Shown in pieces: positions 18,914 to 27,357 of a stretch of 64,000 nucleotides of DNA. The number at the start of each line of letters is the position of its first letter. Position 1 is the first letter of the stretch. Below the pieces are notes generated by a model. It ran no database searches. It was not told the origin of the DNA and was given only the letters and a program-made list of their open reading frames with translations. This DNA is from DASRBN01 sp035294305 (GTDB taxonomy: Bacteria; Chloroflexota; Ktedonobacteria; Ktedonobacterales; Ktedonobacteraceae), in NCBI GenBank assembly GCA_035294305.1, contig DATGLD010000038.1:1-64000 (forward strand). The letters are read 5' to 3'. A program made the position numbers and the translations under genes.

Positions 18914-18967
18914 GCGCCCAGCGCCGATTCATCGGCCTCGTGTCCATTACCACAGCATTTTGTCAAA
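18914..18967. repeat. GCCGATTCATCGGC repeat, second copy
   Basis: GCGCCCAGCGCCGATTCATC and the following GGCC match the copy near 27270-27297. Both are followed 20-30 bp later by ATTTTGTCAAAG. The shared spacing suggests one element family rather than chance palindromes. Confidence 0.65.
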
Positions 18968-18990
18968 GTTAGTTATCATGTCCCTTGCTG

Positions 18991-20538
18991 TCACATCCAG
19001 CTTACCGCATCGATATAGACACTCGTCGTCGCGTTTGTCGGACTATTGAACTGAATGCCCAGCACCTGTGGTTGTCCGAGAATGGAGGCGGGAAGAGTGT
19101 AGCTCAGCCGATTCCATACCCCCGGTTGCAACCGCGTGAATGCCGCAGAATGCCAGTGGTACGCCTTGTCCATCACAAATATCTTTGCGGACAGCGCAAT
19201 GTTCTTGTCCGGCAGGTAGAGATACGCGGAAACCGTCTGGCCTCCTCCGGGAGGGTTGGCCATGCTCACGTTATCTACCGCGACATATGGAAAGTCGTTG
19301 CTGCCACTATTGCTAAGCGTCACCTGCAAGGAGTGCTTGCCGTCCCGGGCGAAAGCCGTACTGATTTGCACAGGGCTGATGTTGCTACTATTTGCCGCCC
19401 AGCCGTCAGTGCTTCCATCCTCGAAAGAGAACGATGCATACTGGCTATGACCGGCAGGCGGCGCAAGCGCCGGCTCCTGGCCCTCGACAATCATGCGCTG
19501 GTACTCGTTCCGCACTACCTGTCCTTGCGTTGTCAGCATATTGCGGTCGTCGATCAAAGAGATCACCGTATTCGTACAGGAGTATTGCATCGCCGCAAAG
19601 ACGCGATTGGCGGCCAGCGTTTGCAGCGCTCTGGTGGTCCAGGTGGTCATAAACGCGGTATCGTTGACCTTGCCATCATCCGGCACAGCATCGGGAGCAT
19701 AATTCCACTCGGTAATCATAATTGGGAGCGCAGTGCCAATTGTATTCGCCATCACACGGCGCGCATCGGCAATATGCGTTGTCCAGTCATCGATGTGCGA
19801 GATACAGGTATTCTGCGCCGCGGCATCCAGGCAGGGATATTCATGCCAGCTTATTTCATCCGGACGCGGATTGGCATATCGCAAAAAAGTGGTCAGGTAA
19901 TCGCGCTCATACTGGTAATTGACCGGCCCCACAAACTGTCCATTGAGGGCCAGTCCTTTCAATTCTGGTACGACAGCGTTCCAGGCACGCGTATACGTCG
20001 TCGCATCGATCCCATGCCAGTCGTCCTCGTTGCCAAATTCATAGTAAACGGTGTGCCTGCCGAAAATGCTATTCATATCGGAAACCATGCGTGTATCGAT
20101 CTTCAATGCATCCGGGTCGGTGGCTCCATGGAGCGCGACCAGCGGGGTCGCTCCCAGATTTTTGATCGTCCTTGCCGCCGCAATCTCGGTAGCTTCAGGT
20201 AAGCTCGAGCGCAGGGGCATGCGAATAATCTGGATGTGCATCTGCAGCAGCAAGTTACGCGCCGTCGGAGAGGTTAAAATCTGGTCATTGCCGGTAAAAA
20301 GGCCAAGATTCGTGCCAAAAAGGAGTGGCGAGACAGGTATATTCGCGCCGGTCGGCTGTGCTGTAGGGGCCAGATTGATCGCACCCCCGGTGGAATGGGC
20401 TCTATTCGCAGACCCACTAGACACCGTATTGATCACAACCCACAGAATCGATCCCAGCAGGATAACGAGCAACGCTAAACTCGCAATCATGAGAAAAGGC
20501 AGAAATATACCGGGTTTTGCTGTCCGTGGTTTTTTCAT
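18991..20538 (-). CDS. Membrane-anchored clan-A glycosidase-like protein with CBM-like domain
   Basis: The product (515 aa) has a cytosolic tip and an N-terminal membrane span (about 11-37). The exported TIM-barrel-like domain (about 65-350) carries two glutamates in clan-GH-A positions: Glu171 in YYEFGNEDDW (acid/base) and Glu277 in IMITEWNY (nucleophile). Residues 375-515 (FEDGSTDGW...) look like a beta-sandwich carbohydrate-binding or lectin-like domain. It is probably a surface glycoside hydrolase. The substrate and GH family cannot be named. The start at 20538 is chosen for AGGATGG just upstream. The following gene encodes a GT-C glycosyltransferase, so both could act on envelope polysaccharide. 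That link is inference. Confidence 0.78.
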   Translation of the reverse strand: MKKPRTAKPGIFLPFLMIASLALLVILLGSILWVVINTVSSGSANRAHSTGGAINLAPTAQPTGANIPVSPLLFGTNLGLFTGNDQILTSPTARNLLLQMHIQIIRMPLRSSLPEATEIAAARTIKNLGATPLVALHGATDPDALKIDTRMVSDMNSIFGRHTVYYEFGNEDDWHGIDATTYTRAWNAVVPELKGLALNGQFVGPVNYQYERDYLTTFLRYANPRPDEISWHEYPCLDAAAQNTCISHIDDWTTHIADARRVMANTIGTALPIMITEWNYAPDAVPDDGKVNDTAFMTTWTTRALQTLAANRVFAAMQYSCTNTVISLIDDRNMLTTQGQVVRNEYQRMIVEGQEPALAPPAGHSQYASFSFEDGSTDGWAANSSNISPVQISTAFARDGKHSLQVTLSNSGSNDFPYVAVDNVSMANPPGGGQTVSAYLYLPDKNIALSAKIFVMDKAYHWHSAAFTRLQPGVWNRLSYTLPASILGQPQVLGIQFNSPTNATTSVYIDAVSWM

Positions 20539-20760
20539 AATTTCCATCCTGTTGGGTGGGGCGCCCATTTCTCGTTCAAATATAGCATCTCTGTTGATAT
20601 CGGCAGGTTTGCGAAGAAAGCAAGGGGTACTTTTGCGCTAGCAAGATGCAATAGTGTCCTTGCCATCGCCAGGTCCAGGCATACCCTGCCATCGAAAATA
20701 AACGTACAAAAAGGGGAACAATTTCGTAACTGCTATCCAGGGCAGAAGCTAAGTAGCCGT

Positions 20761-22560
20761 CTATGGCGTCTTACCCCCTGTCACCTCAGATAAAGATACA
20801 TCTTGAATGCGCAAGCGTCCATGTCTTAGCTTATCTATCAATGCGAGGCCCAGCAGCGGCAATCCCCAGACCCACAGTGCGCCGAAATATGTCCATGCGA
20901 AGCCCGGTAGACCTGGAACGAGAGTATACCGCGGTCCCCACGCAATGAAACAATAAATGCTTAGCGTACTAAAGGCGAGCAGGCGCACATAATATGTCCA
21001 ATTCTGCTCATCGCTGACTGCCTCTACAACTGCGTACAGACCAAAAAACGTCACCGCATACCAGGGCCAGTACCAGGGCGAGCCGATCACGCAAAATAGC
21101 AGCCACACCAGCGCCATCCAGCGCACCAGGCCAGGAACAGTAGCAATGCCTTGTAAGGGCGCCCTCAAGGGGCGCCCTCTCAGAATCTCCTCTTGAAATC
21201 GCCCTCCCAATTTTGTACCGCGAATCGCCCGCCAGCACACAATACAATAGACCAGCGCGAAAAGCGCCAGGCTCAAAGCATGTAAGACGCGCTCTGCTGG
21301 CGAGCCGATTGAGTCGCCGAGAGGAAATCCCAACAGGGCCGCGCTGGCATTATACAGGTGTGCCAACAGGTCGGGTAACGAGTTGATGGTACGGGATGCC
21401 GCGGGATTGACCGTAAGCACATCGAAGATAGCCCCTCCCTGCCAGAATGGCGCATAGAGGGCTCCAATTACACCGGCGTACGACACAACGGAAACCAGGG
21501 GCAGCTTGATCGTCCGGCGCGACGGCTGCAACCACAAAAAGAGCAGGAATCCTGGCACGAAAAGCACAACATAGAGCTTCAGGCAGGTCGCGAGCGCCAG
21601 CATCACCATGGCGAAAACAGCGGCATAGAGGCTCGGACTATCTATTTCAGTATTCCTCTCGCGCACCAGAAACCAGATTGCCAGCAACACGAAGAACAAC
21701 ACCGTCGCATCATTATGCGCGTTCGTGCAAGCCTCGAGCAGCAGTAGCGGATTCCAGGCAAATGCCAGCGTTGCCAGCATACGCTTTTTCTCGCTTATGA
21801 AGCTGTTCTTCTGAGAAAGATGCCCGCAGATCGACCAGATCAACCAAGTAGAAAGCATGTGCATCAATAGACCGAAAAGGCGCAACATGATGAGCATTGG
21901 CAAAATATAGTTGAGGCCAAAGAGCGAAAAAAAGCCCTGCATGGCGCCAGTAATAATAGCCCATGTGGGGCCATACGCCGATGGCTGATCTGGCCAGGCG
22001 ACATAACCGTAGACCGGGTCGCCAGAGATGGAGGATGGAAAGGTCGTTAAGGGATTCAGGTGATACAGTATACCCATACGGGCATAGGCGATATAAGAAA
22101 AGAGATCAGGCGAAGTGACAACAGGGATAAGGCAGAATAAGAATCCCAATAATAGAGTGGAGCAGAGCAGGTAACAGCGTGTGATATGCCCGGGAAGACG
22201 ACGCAAAGCAACGATATAGACTACAAATACGGCAATGAAAGCGCCCAGCAGGAAGGATACTTCCAACCAGCTGAGGGTCAAATCTGGTGTTCCTATGTTA
22301 TGAACATGCGGAATGGGCGGAATGATTGCGAACCCTGGAAATAAGATCTCAGAGGGCAGCACCGGCCACGTACCCAGCTGGGTCAGCAGTGCCTCATGAA
22401 ACCATAGTGCTCTCAGGGGCAGCGTTGCATCGATCAGCAAAATAGCGCCAACCATCGCTAACAGCACAACAAATGGCGCTCGCTTGCGAGGACCATCATT
22501 CCTTGAGGCAGGATCATTTGACTGTGGGGAGAGCCTCATCTCCTGCGTAAGTATCTTCAT
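20761..22560 (-). CDS. GT-C fold membrane glycosyltransferase (MptA/B-like)
   Basis: The product (599 aa) is polytopic with about 12 or more membrane spans. The first large loop has DLFSYIAYARMG and HLNPLTTFP followed by PSAYGPTW, the pattern seen in polyprenol-phosphate-mannose-dependent alpha-mannosyltransferases and related GT-C enzymes. These transfer a sugar from a lipid carrier outside the membrane. The actual sugar and acceptor are unknown. The coding sequence contains an intergenic-type hairpin at 21156-21178 encoding RGRPLRAPLQG between spans. It is divergent from the DUF1800 gene. The start at 22560 has no strong ribosome binding site. Confidence 0.75.
   Translation of the reverse strand: MKILTQEMRLSPQSNDPASRNDGPRKRAPFVVLLAMVGAILLIDATLPLRALWFHEALLTQLGTWPVLPSEILFPGFAIIPPIPHVHNIGTPDLTLSWLEVSFLLGAFIAVFVVYIVALRRLPGHITRCYLLCSTLLLGFLFCLIPVVTSPDLFSYIAYARMGILYHLNPLTTFPSSISGDPVYGYVAWPDQPSAYGPTWAIITGAMQGFFSLFGLNYILPMLIMLRLFGLLMHMLSTWLIWSICGHLSQKNSFISEKKRMLATLAFAWNPLLLLEACTNAHNDATVLFFVLLAIWFLVRERNTEIDSPSLYAAVFAMVMLALATCLKLYVVLFVPGFLLFLWLQPSRRTIKLPLVSVVSYAGVIGALYAPFWQGGAIFDVLTVNPAASRTINSLPDLLAHLYNASAALLGFPLGDSIGSPAERVLHALSLALFALVYCIVCWRAIRGTKLGGRFQEEILRGRPLRAPLQGIATVPGLVRWMALVWLLFCVIGSPWYWPWYAVTFFGLYAVVEAVSDEQNWTYYVRLLAFSTLSIYCFIAWGPRYTLVPGLPGFAWTYFGALWVWGLPLLGLALIDKLRHGRLRIQDVSLSEVTGGKTP
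21156..21178. repeat. Hairpin repeat inside a coding region
   Basis: AGGGCGCCC at 21156-21164 and GGGCGCCCT at 21170-21178 form a 9-bp perfect hairpin with a 5-nt loop. It resembles the gene-end hairpins at 36089-36132, 38124-38159 and 41388-41413, but lies within the glycosyltransferase reading frame. Confidence 0.55.
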
Positions 22561-22756
22561 AAAATATTCTGTATTTCTTCTTGAGAGTTTCTTGATGTTT
22601 GTCTGCTACAATATGAGCAAACAGGCGGGTCAGAGCGCATGGCCTGCACCGGCCCCTACGGGTATCAAACGATATTGCGAGGCTGTGCGTCACGATTAAG
22701 AAGTCTTTGCTGTGTATGAGGGTGGGGCGTAGCACTCTGTTAGGAGTTTAAAGCAT

Positions 22757-24433
22757 ATGCACGATCAACCAACACTACCCCAATGGGACGATTCATCGCA
22801 AGCGGCCCGGCAAGGCGATGGGGAAGAAATACACGCGCAGGTCCCTCGATCTGGACACGCCAATCCGCCTGCGCCGGCTGCGGCAGGCGACCCTGGGGGA
22901 GCCTCCTCCAGCCGGTCCAAGGGGACACAACTCTCGCGTCGCACATTCATGGGCAAGTCATTAGCGGCGATGGCGACTATTGGCGGCGCGGGTATCGTCG
23001 CGGCTGCTGGCGGCGCCACGCTGGAACAATGGTTACAACACGGCGGTTGGAGCAACCTCTTCCACGGCCCCATGGCGAGCAATACCCAGACCGGTCATCT
23101 ATTGCGCCGCGCTGGTTTCGGGGCCTCATCTAGCGACATGCGACTATACAGCAGCCTTGGTTTCAACAGCGCTGTAGATCGCCTGCTGAACTACTCGCAG
23201 GTATCAGATGACGCTATGGAGAACCGGCTCAAAGCGTTGAATCTGGACCTCAACAATCCTAGCGACCAGCAGCGCTGGTGGCTGCTGCGTATGGCCTGGA
23301 CGCAGCGCCCGTTATTGGAGAAAATGACCCTGTTCTGGCACGGTGTGCTGACCAGCAGTTTTCGCAAGGTCGGCGGCAAGAATAATTATATGCGCATGAT
23401 CATCCAGAACCAGTTTTTGCGCGATCATGCTTTTGATACCTTCGACAACATCATGCTTGGCATCACAGCCGACCCGGCTATGCTCTTCTACCTCGACCTT
23501 ACGAAGAGCAGGAAAAACGCGCCCAATGAAAATTATGCTCGCGAGATGATGGAATTATTCACTATCGGCCTCGGACATTATACGCAGCGCGATGTCTCCG
23601 AGGGTGCGGCCGCGCTTACCGGTTGGCATGTCAAGGGGCTTTCCTCGTACTACAATCCCAACGACCACAATAACTTAACCAAGTACTACCTGGGTCATGT
23701 CGGCAACCTGGACTATAAGGACGTGGTACATATCCTCACCAATCATCCTGCGACACCCTGGTTTATTGGCCACAAACTGTTTGCCTTCTTCGCCTATGAA
23801 AATCCCAGCAACGACGACCTCAAACCCCTGGTCGATACGTATGTTGAGAGCGGGCATAATATGGGGGCGGTCATGCGCACGCTCTTGCTTTCGCCCCAAT
23901 TCTCTTCACCGAAGGCCTACCGCAGCCGCGTCAAGTCGCCTGTTGAATTCACGGTTGGAGCGTATCGCGCCCTGGATATTAACGGAGATGGTAGCGGTTT
24001 GCCCGCTATAACAACGTTGATGGGCCAGACGCTGTTTGATCCGCCCAACGTCGCGGGCTGGCCTGGCGACAAAACCAGCGCCTTCTGGCTCAATAGTGGC
24101 ACATGGATGACGCGCCTCAACTACGTAGACCTGTTGCTCGTCCGCGGCACGCTTGCCCGCACAGGCTCTACTCCGCTTGTCAACCTGCAAAGCATCGTCA
24201 ATACGAACCAGATCGATTCGCCAGAGAAGTTTGTCGATTACTTCTCGTCGTTCTTGCTGGATGGCAATATCGAAAGCGACCGGCGCACCCAGCTACTCGA
24301 CTACTTTACGACCCCCGACAGCAGCGGTAGGGGTGGCCAGATCGCTCTGACCAATGGCAAGAGCTATCCACTCAATCGCGTGCGCGGCACCCTGTACCTG
24401 ATGATGGCATCGCCGGAATACCAGCTGAATTGA
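22757..24433 (+). CDS. DUF1800 family protein, Tat-exported
   Basis: The product (558 aa) has a Pro/Gly-rich start and then a twin-arginine signal (SRRTFMGK near 59, hydrophobic stretch to about 85). The body begins with HLLRRAGFGASSSDM, the family signature, and continues with NYAREMMELFTIGLG and WPGDKTSAFW. DUF1800 proteins are large, probably secreted, and of unknown biochemical role. They are very often encoded beside DUF1501 proteins, as here (16 bp gap). AGGAG lies 10 bases before the ATG. Folding before export by Tat is expected and may indicate cofactor binding. Confidence 0.9.
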   Translation: MHDQPTLPQWDDSSQAARQGDGEEIHAQVPRSGHANPPAPAAAGDPGGASSSRSKGTQLSRRTFMGKSLAAMATIGGAGIVAAAGGATLEQWLQHGGWSNLFHGPMASNTQTGHLLRRAGFGASSSDMRLYSSLGFNSAVDRLLNYSQVSDDAMENRLKALNLDLNNPSDQQRWWLLRMAWTQRPLLEKMTLFWHGVLTSSFRKVGGKNNYMRMIIQNQFLRDHAFDTFDNIMLGITADPAMLFYLDLTKSRKNAPNENYAREMMELFTIGLGHYTQRDVSEGAAALTGWHVKGLSSYYNPNDHNNLTKYYLGHVGNLDYKDVVHILTNHPATPWFIGHKLFAFFAYENPSNDDLKPLVDTYVESGHNMGAVMRTLLLSPQFSSPKAYRSRVKSPVEFTVGAYRALDINGDGSGLPAITTLMGQTLFDPPNVAGWPGDKTSAFWLNSGTWMTRLNYVDLLLVRGTLARTGSTPLVNLQSIVNTNQIDSPEKFVDYFSSFLLDGNIESDRRTQLLDYFTTPDSSGRGGQIALTNGKSYPLNRVRGTLYLMMASPEYQLN

Positions 24434-24449
24434 TAAAGGAGAAACATAG

Positions 24450-25712
24450 ATGAAACTCAGTCGCAGAGCAATGATCAAAGATGGCTTGCTGGTTGTATCG
24501 GCGGGTATGATCATGCCCTCCATCTTCAGCCGTGGTGTCGCCTCGGCCAGGGCACAGGCATTGGATGGTTCGCGTATGGCGCAAACTGCCAGCGACCGTG
24601 TATTGATTGTCGTGCAAATGGCGGGTGGTAACGATGGCCTTAATACAGTCGTCCCTTACACTGACCCCCTGTACATCAAGCTGCGACCTACCCTGGCCAT
24701 ACCAGAAGCGAAAGTGTTGCAACTCGATTCTCGCCTGGGGTTGCATCCTAACCTGGAACCCTTGAAAAAGCTATGGGATCAAGGTCACCTGGCTATTGTC
24801 GAGGGCGTTGGCTATCCGAATCAGAGCCTTTCGCACTTTCAAGCCATGGATATCTGGCAGACGCTCGACCTCACCGGCAACGGCAGCGAGGGCTGGCTCG
24901 GCAAACTCGTTTCCGGTCTCGTCGATCAACAGGGCCATCCTTTCAAATCCCTTGATATCGGCACGCAAACGGCACAGGCGCTGATGTCCATCACCACGCA
25001 AGTGCCCACCCTTTCCAGCGTCAAAACCTATACCGTGTATCCCGACCCAGCGGATACCGACAAGGGTAATGCCCGTATGCAGGCGCTGCTGAAGCTCTAC
25101 AACTCCTATCCCAAAACATCGCCCTATGCCGCCTTGCTGGATACAACCGCGCTCAACGCTCAGGATGGATCGAATCGACTGCGGCAGATCGACGCGCAAT
25201 ATCACCCTGCCGTTACCTACCCCACCGGTCCTTTCGCCAGCGGGTTGAAAGTGCTGGCGGAAGCAATTGTAGGGGACCTGGGACTGCGTGTTGGCTATGT
25301 AACGCTTGGTGGCTTTGACACTCATGCCAACGAGCAGGGCACTCACGATACCCTCATGCAGACCCTTGCCAACGGCCTTTCCGCCTTTTACAATGATCTG
25401 GCTGCGCATGGCAAGGCCGATAATGTCGTCGTCATGACGTGGTCCGAATTCGGCAGGCGCGTGGAAGAAAATGGTTCCCTGGGCACCGATCATGGCACCG
25501 CGGCTCCCATGTTTGTGCTGGGCAACCCTATCAATAAGGGCATCTACGGCGAGCCACCGAGCCTGAGCAACCTTGACCAGAACGGCAACCTGAAATATAC
25601 TATCGATTTCCGTTCAGTATACGCGACGGTGCTGGATCGCTGGATGGGCGCGTCTTCTCAAGATGTGCTGGGCGGTTCCTTTGGCAACCAGAGTTTCCTG
25701 CCGCAACCATAA
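24450..25712 (+). CDS. DUF1501 family protein, Tat-exported
   Basis: The product (420 aa) starts with a twin-arginine signal (LSRRAMIKDG, then a hydrophobic run to about 35). The mature part has VQMAGGNDGLNTVVPY, LGGFDTHANEQGTHDTLM and WSEFGRRVEENGSLGTDHG, hallmarks of DUF1501, a family with an alkaline-phosphatase/sulfatase-like metal-site arrangement. The pairing with DUF1800 is widespread, which suggests the two work together at the cell surface. Substrate unknown. AAAGGAG precedes the start, and the gene is clearly cotranscribed with 22757-24433. Confidence 0.9.
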   Translation: MKLSRRAMIKDGLLVVSAGMIMPSIFSRGVASARAQALDGSRMAQTASDRVLIVVQMAGGNDGLNTVVPYTDPLYIKLRPTLAIPEAKVLQLDSRLGLHPNLEPLKKLWDQGHLAIVEGVGYPNQSLSHFQAMDIWQTLDLTGNGSEGWLGKLVSGLVDQQGHPFKSLDIGTQTAQALMSITTQVPTLSSVKTYTVYPDPADTDKGNARMQALLKLYNSYPKTSPYAALLDTTALNAQDGSNRLRQIDAQYHPAVTYPTGPFASGLKVLAEAIVGDLGLRVGYVTLGGFDTHANEQGTHDTLMQTLANGLSAFYNDLAAHGKADNVVVMTWSEFGRRVEENGSLGTDHGTAAPMFVLGNPINKGIYGEPPSLSNLDQNGNLKYTIDFRSVYATVLDRWMGASSQDVLGGSFGNQSFLPQP

Positions 25713-25946
25713 GCATTCGAGTACTTTGTAGTTTCGTACCAGAAAATCCCAGGGTATGTCTTCTTGTTTGCTCTTTACCTGTGCTATAATATCCTTCAGT
25801 TAGGGGCATCCCTTGTGTTCCCCCAATTTTGGCAGGTACGAGCACCCCCATGCTTACTTGCCACGCAATGTGTGCCCCTATAATTGCTTGCCCAAACTTT
25901 GCTATAATATATCCTGGTTACATTTGAACCAGGAGCAGAATAGATC

Positions 25947-26492
25947 ATGTCACAAACAAAGAAAAAGGGCCTGTTCGCCTCCATTCCACCACGTGTACGT
26001 ATAGCGATCGCCCTTGCCATCATAGCTATCCTTGCCGTTCTCAGCTTTTTCGCTCCACCTGAAAAAGATGATGCAAACGTCACAGGCGATTCGCTGCCGG
26101 CGACCGTCACGGTAACACACCCAGTCAGTACTTTGACCGTCAATCGGGCCATAGACTACCACGATGTGCATATTACCGTGACCCAGGTTACAGAGGCGGC
26201 GGCATTTTCCGATGATAGCAAGCGAGGCGGCGTCTTTACCGTCCGCGTGGAAATGCGGGAGCAGAACATGAGCAAAACGCAGGCGCCCTCTGGCCTCGAT
26301 TATGCCTCGCTTGCGCGCCTGGTACTCGCTAATGGGCAGGTGATCGCGCCCAAGTTGATAGATATCGCCCCGGTCGTCCTACCCAATACACCTCAAAGCG
26401 GCTACATCGACTTTCCCGTTTCCAGCCAACTCAATTTGTCCACACTGGCTTTTCGCATGGGCAATGGGGAGATGGTGGCTTTTAGCGGGTGA
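25947..26492 (+). CDS. Hypothetical membrane-anchored protein
   Basis: The product (181 aa) has a short basic N-terminus, one membrane span (about 17-36, IRIAIALAIIAILAVLSFF) and an exported domain with beta-strand character (DYHDVHITVTQVTEAAAFSDD, GGVFTVRVEM). The domain loosely resembles DUF4352-like immunoglobulin folds of bacterial lipoproteins and anchored proteins. AACCAGGAGCAG lies upstream. Two TATAAT sequences (25785-25790 and 25901-25906) precede the gene and are candidate -10 boxes, without a well-spaced -35. Function unknown. Confidence 0.72.
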   Translation: MSQTKKKGLFASIPPRVRIAIALAIIAILAVLSFFAPPEKDDANVTGDSLPATVTVTHPVSTLTVNRAIDYHDVHITVTQVTEAAAFSDDSKRGGVFTVRVEMREQNMSKTQAPSGLDYASLARLVLANGQVIAPKLIDIAPVVLPNTPQSGYIDFPVSSQLNLSTLAFRMGNGEMVAFSG

Positions 26493-26517
26493 GAGATATC
26501 TCAAACCTGACCTGTTG

Positions 26518-27063
26518 TCATTCTTCCTCAGAAGGAATCCCCACACGTTCAATGCGATTCTGCACATCGGCAATCGCCTTGAGCCAGGCAGGTGAGTGGC
26601 CCCGCTGTTCTACAAGCGCGGCTTCTGCGTTTTGATTACGCGAGAGGGGGTCTCCGTTTATCTGTTCTTCCAATAACAGGTAATATTCTACCAGCACGCG
26701 CTCGCCGTTGTTGTGGGTGAGACATTCTTCCAATAGCGCCTGGGCGTCTTCATAGGCGCTCAATCGCTCCTGCGCATCTGTAAGCGCCTGCTGAGCTTGC
26801 TCTCGCCTCCCGGTCAACAGTTGCTGGGAGCGGCGGCGTAAACGTGGCTCTTGCGGTTCCTCCATGGCTAACTGCTGAAGATGCAGGGCCACTTCCCCCA
26901 CCTGAATGGCCGCTTCCTCGCGACGACGGACGAGCCATGCGCGCACCGCATGCACCCGCACCAGGATGTTCGCGCTCTCGGGCAGGCGCAGGTTATCCTC
27001 AGAAAGTAATTCGTCGCTACCTACCTCATCGGATTCTTCGGGTAGTTCATCATCTATGTCCAT
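26518..27063 (-). CDS. Hypothetical coiled-coil protein
   Basis: The product (181 aa) has an acidic N-terminus (DIDDELPEESDE) and then a long helical region rich in Glu, Gln, Arg and Leu (about 30-150), probably a coiled coil or helical repeat. It has no signal, membrane span or recognisable catalytic motif. It converges on the preceding gene with a 25-bp gap. The 3' part of its upstream region is the repeat element 27163-27320. No function can be assigned. Confidence 0.6.
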   Translation of the reverse strand: MDIDDELPEESDEVGSDELLSEDNLRLPESANILVRVHAVRAWLVRRREEAAIQVGEVALHLQQLAMEEPQEPRLRRRSQQLLTGRREQAQQALTDAQERLSAYEDAQALLEECLTHNNGERVLVEYYLLLEEQINGDPLSRNQNAEAALVEQRGHSPAWLKAIADVQNRIERVGIPSEEE

Positions 27064-27162
27064 CGTTGCCTGTGTTTTACCTGTCTATTTGTATTTGTGG
27101 TATTCCAGAATGACATCATCTTTGCGCAATCCTACGCCATGCGATGGGGGAAAGTCAATGAG

Positions 27163-27320
27163 GGGCTTTGACACAACTGTTCGACTCCCTGATGAAATGT
27201 GACGGCCGGAAAAGAGAAGGTGGAGAGAAGTCTATTGACACAATTAATGGGCAACGCTGGCCGATAATGCGGCGCTGGGCCGATTCATCGGCCCAGCGCC
27301 GCATTATTTTGTCAAAGCCC
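27163..27320. repeat. Candidate MITE-like element
   Basis: GGGCTTTGACACAA at 27163-27176 is nearly the reverse complement of TTTTGTCAAAGCCC at 27307-27320. Between them a 21-bp perfect inverted repeat (27264-27284 with 27287-27307) contains the GCCGATTCATCGGC core. The element fills most of the 294-bp gap between a hypothetical gene and the symporter. No coding capacity. Confidence 0.65.
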
Positions 27321-27357
27321 ATTATTGGCCAGCATTTGTATAGAAAGAACCTCGCTT

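Larger units (their letters stand above)
18584..18990. other. Gene-free stretch with two repeat families
   Basis: The 407-bp gap holds no convincing gene. It contains a GTAGGGACAGTGC...GCCTGTCC element at 18868-18897, preceded by a related copy at 18851-18866. It also contains the GCCGATTCATCGGC element at 18914-18937, followed by CATTTTGTCAAAG near 18955-18967. A GGGTCGCC...GGTCGC hairpin lies near 18629-18660. Confidence 0.6.

Noticed and set aside
18985..20202. 405-codon open frame on the plus strand opposite the glycosidase-like gene
   Set aside because: It is antisense to a gene with clear domains, export signal and ribosome binding site. Its composition is rich in Arg, His and Ile as expected of a shadow frame.
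24771..25493. 240-codon minus-strand frame opposite DUF1501
   Set aside because: Shadow of a GC-rich coding region; no start signal and no family resemblance.
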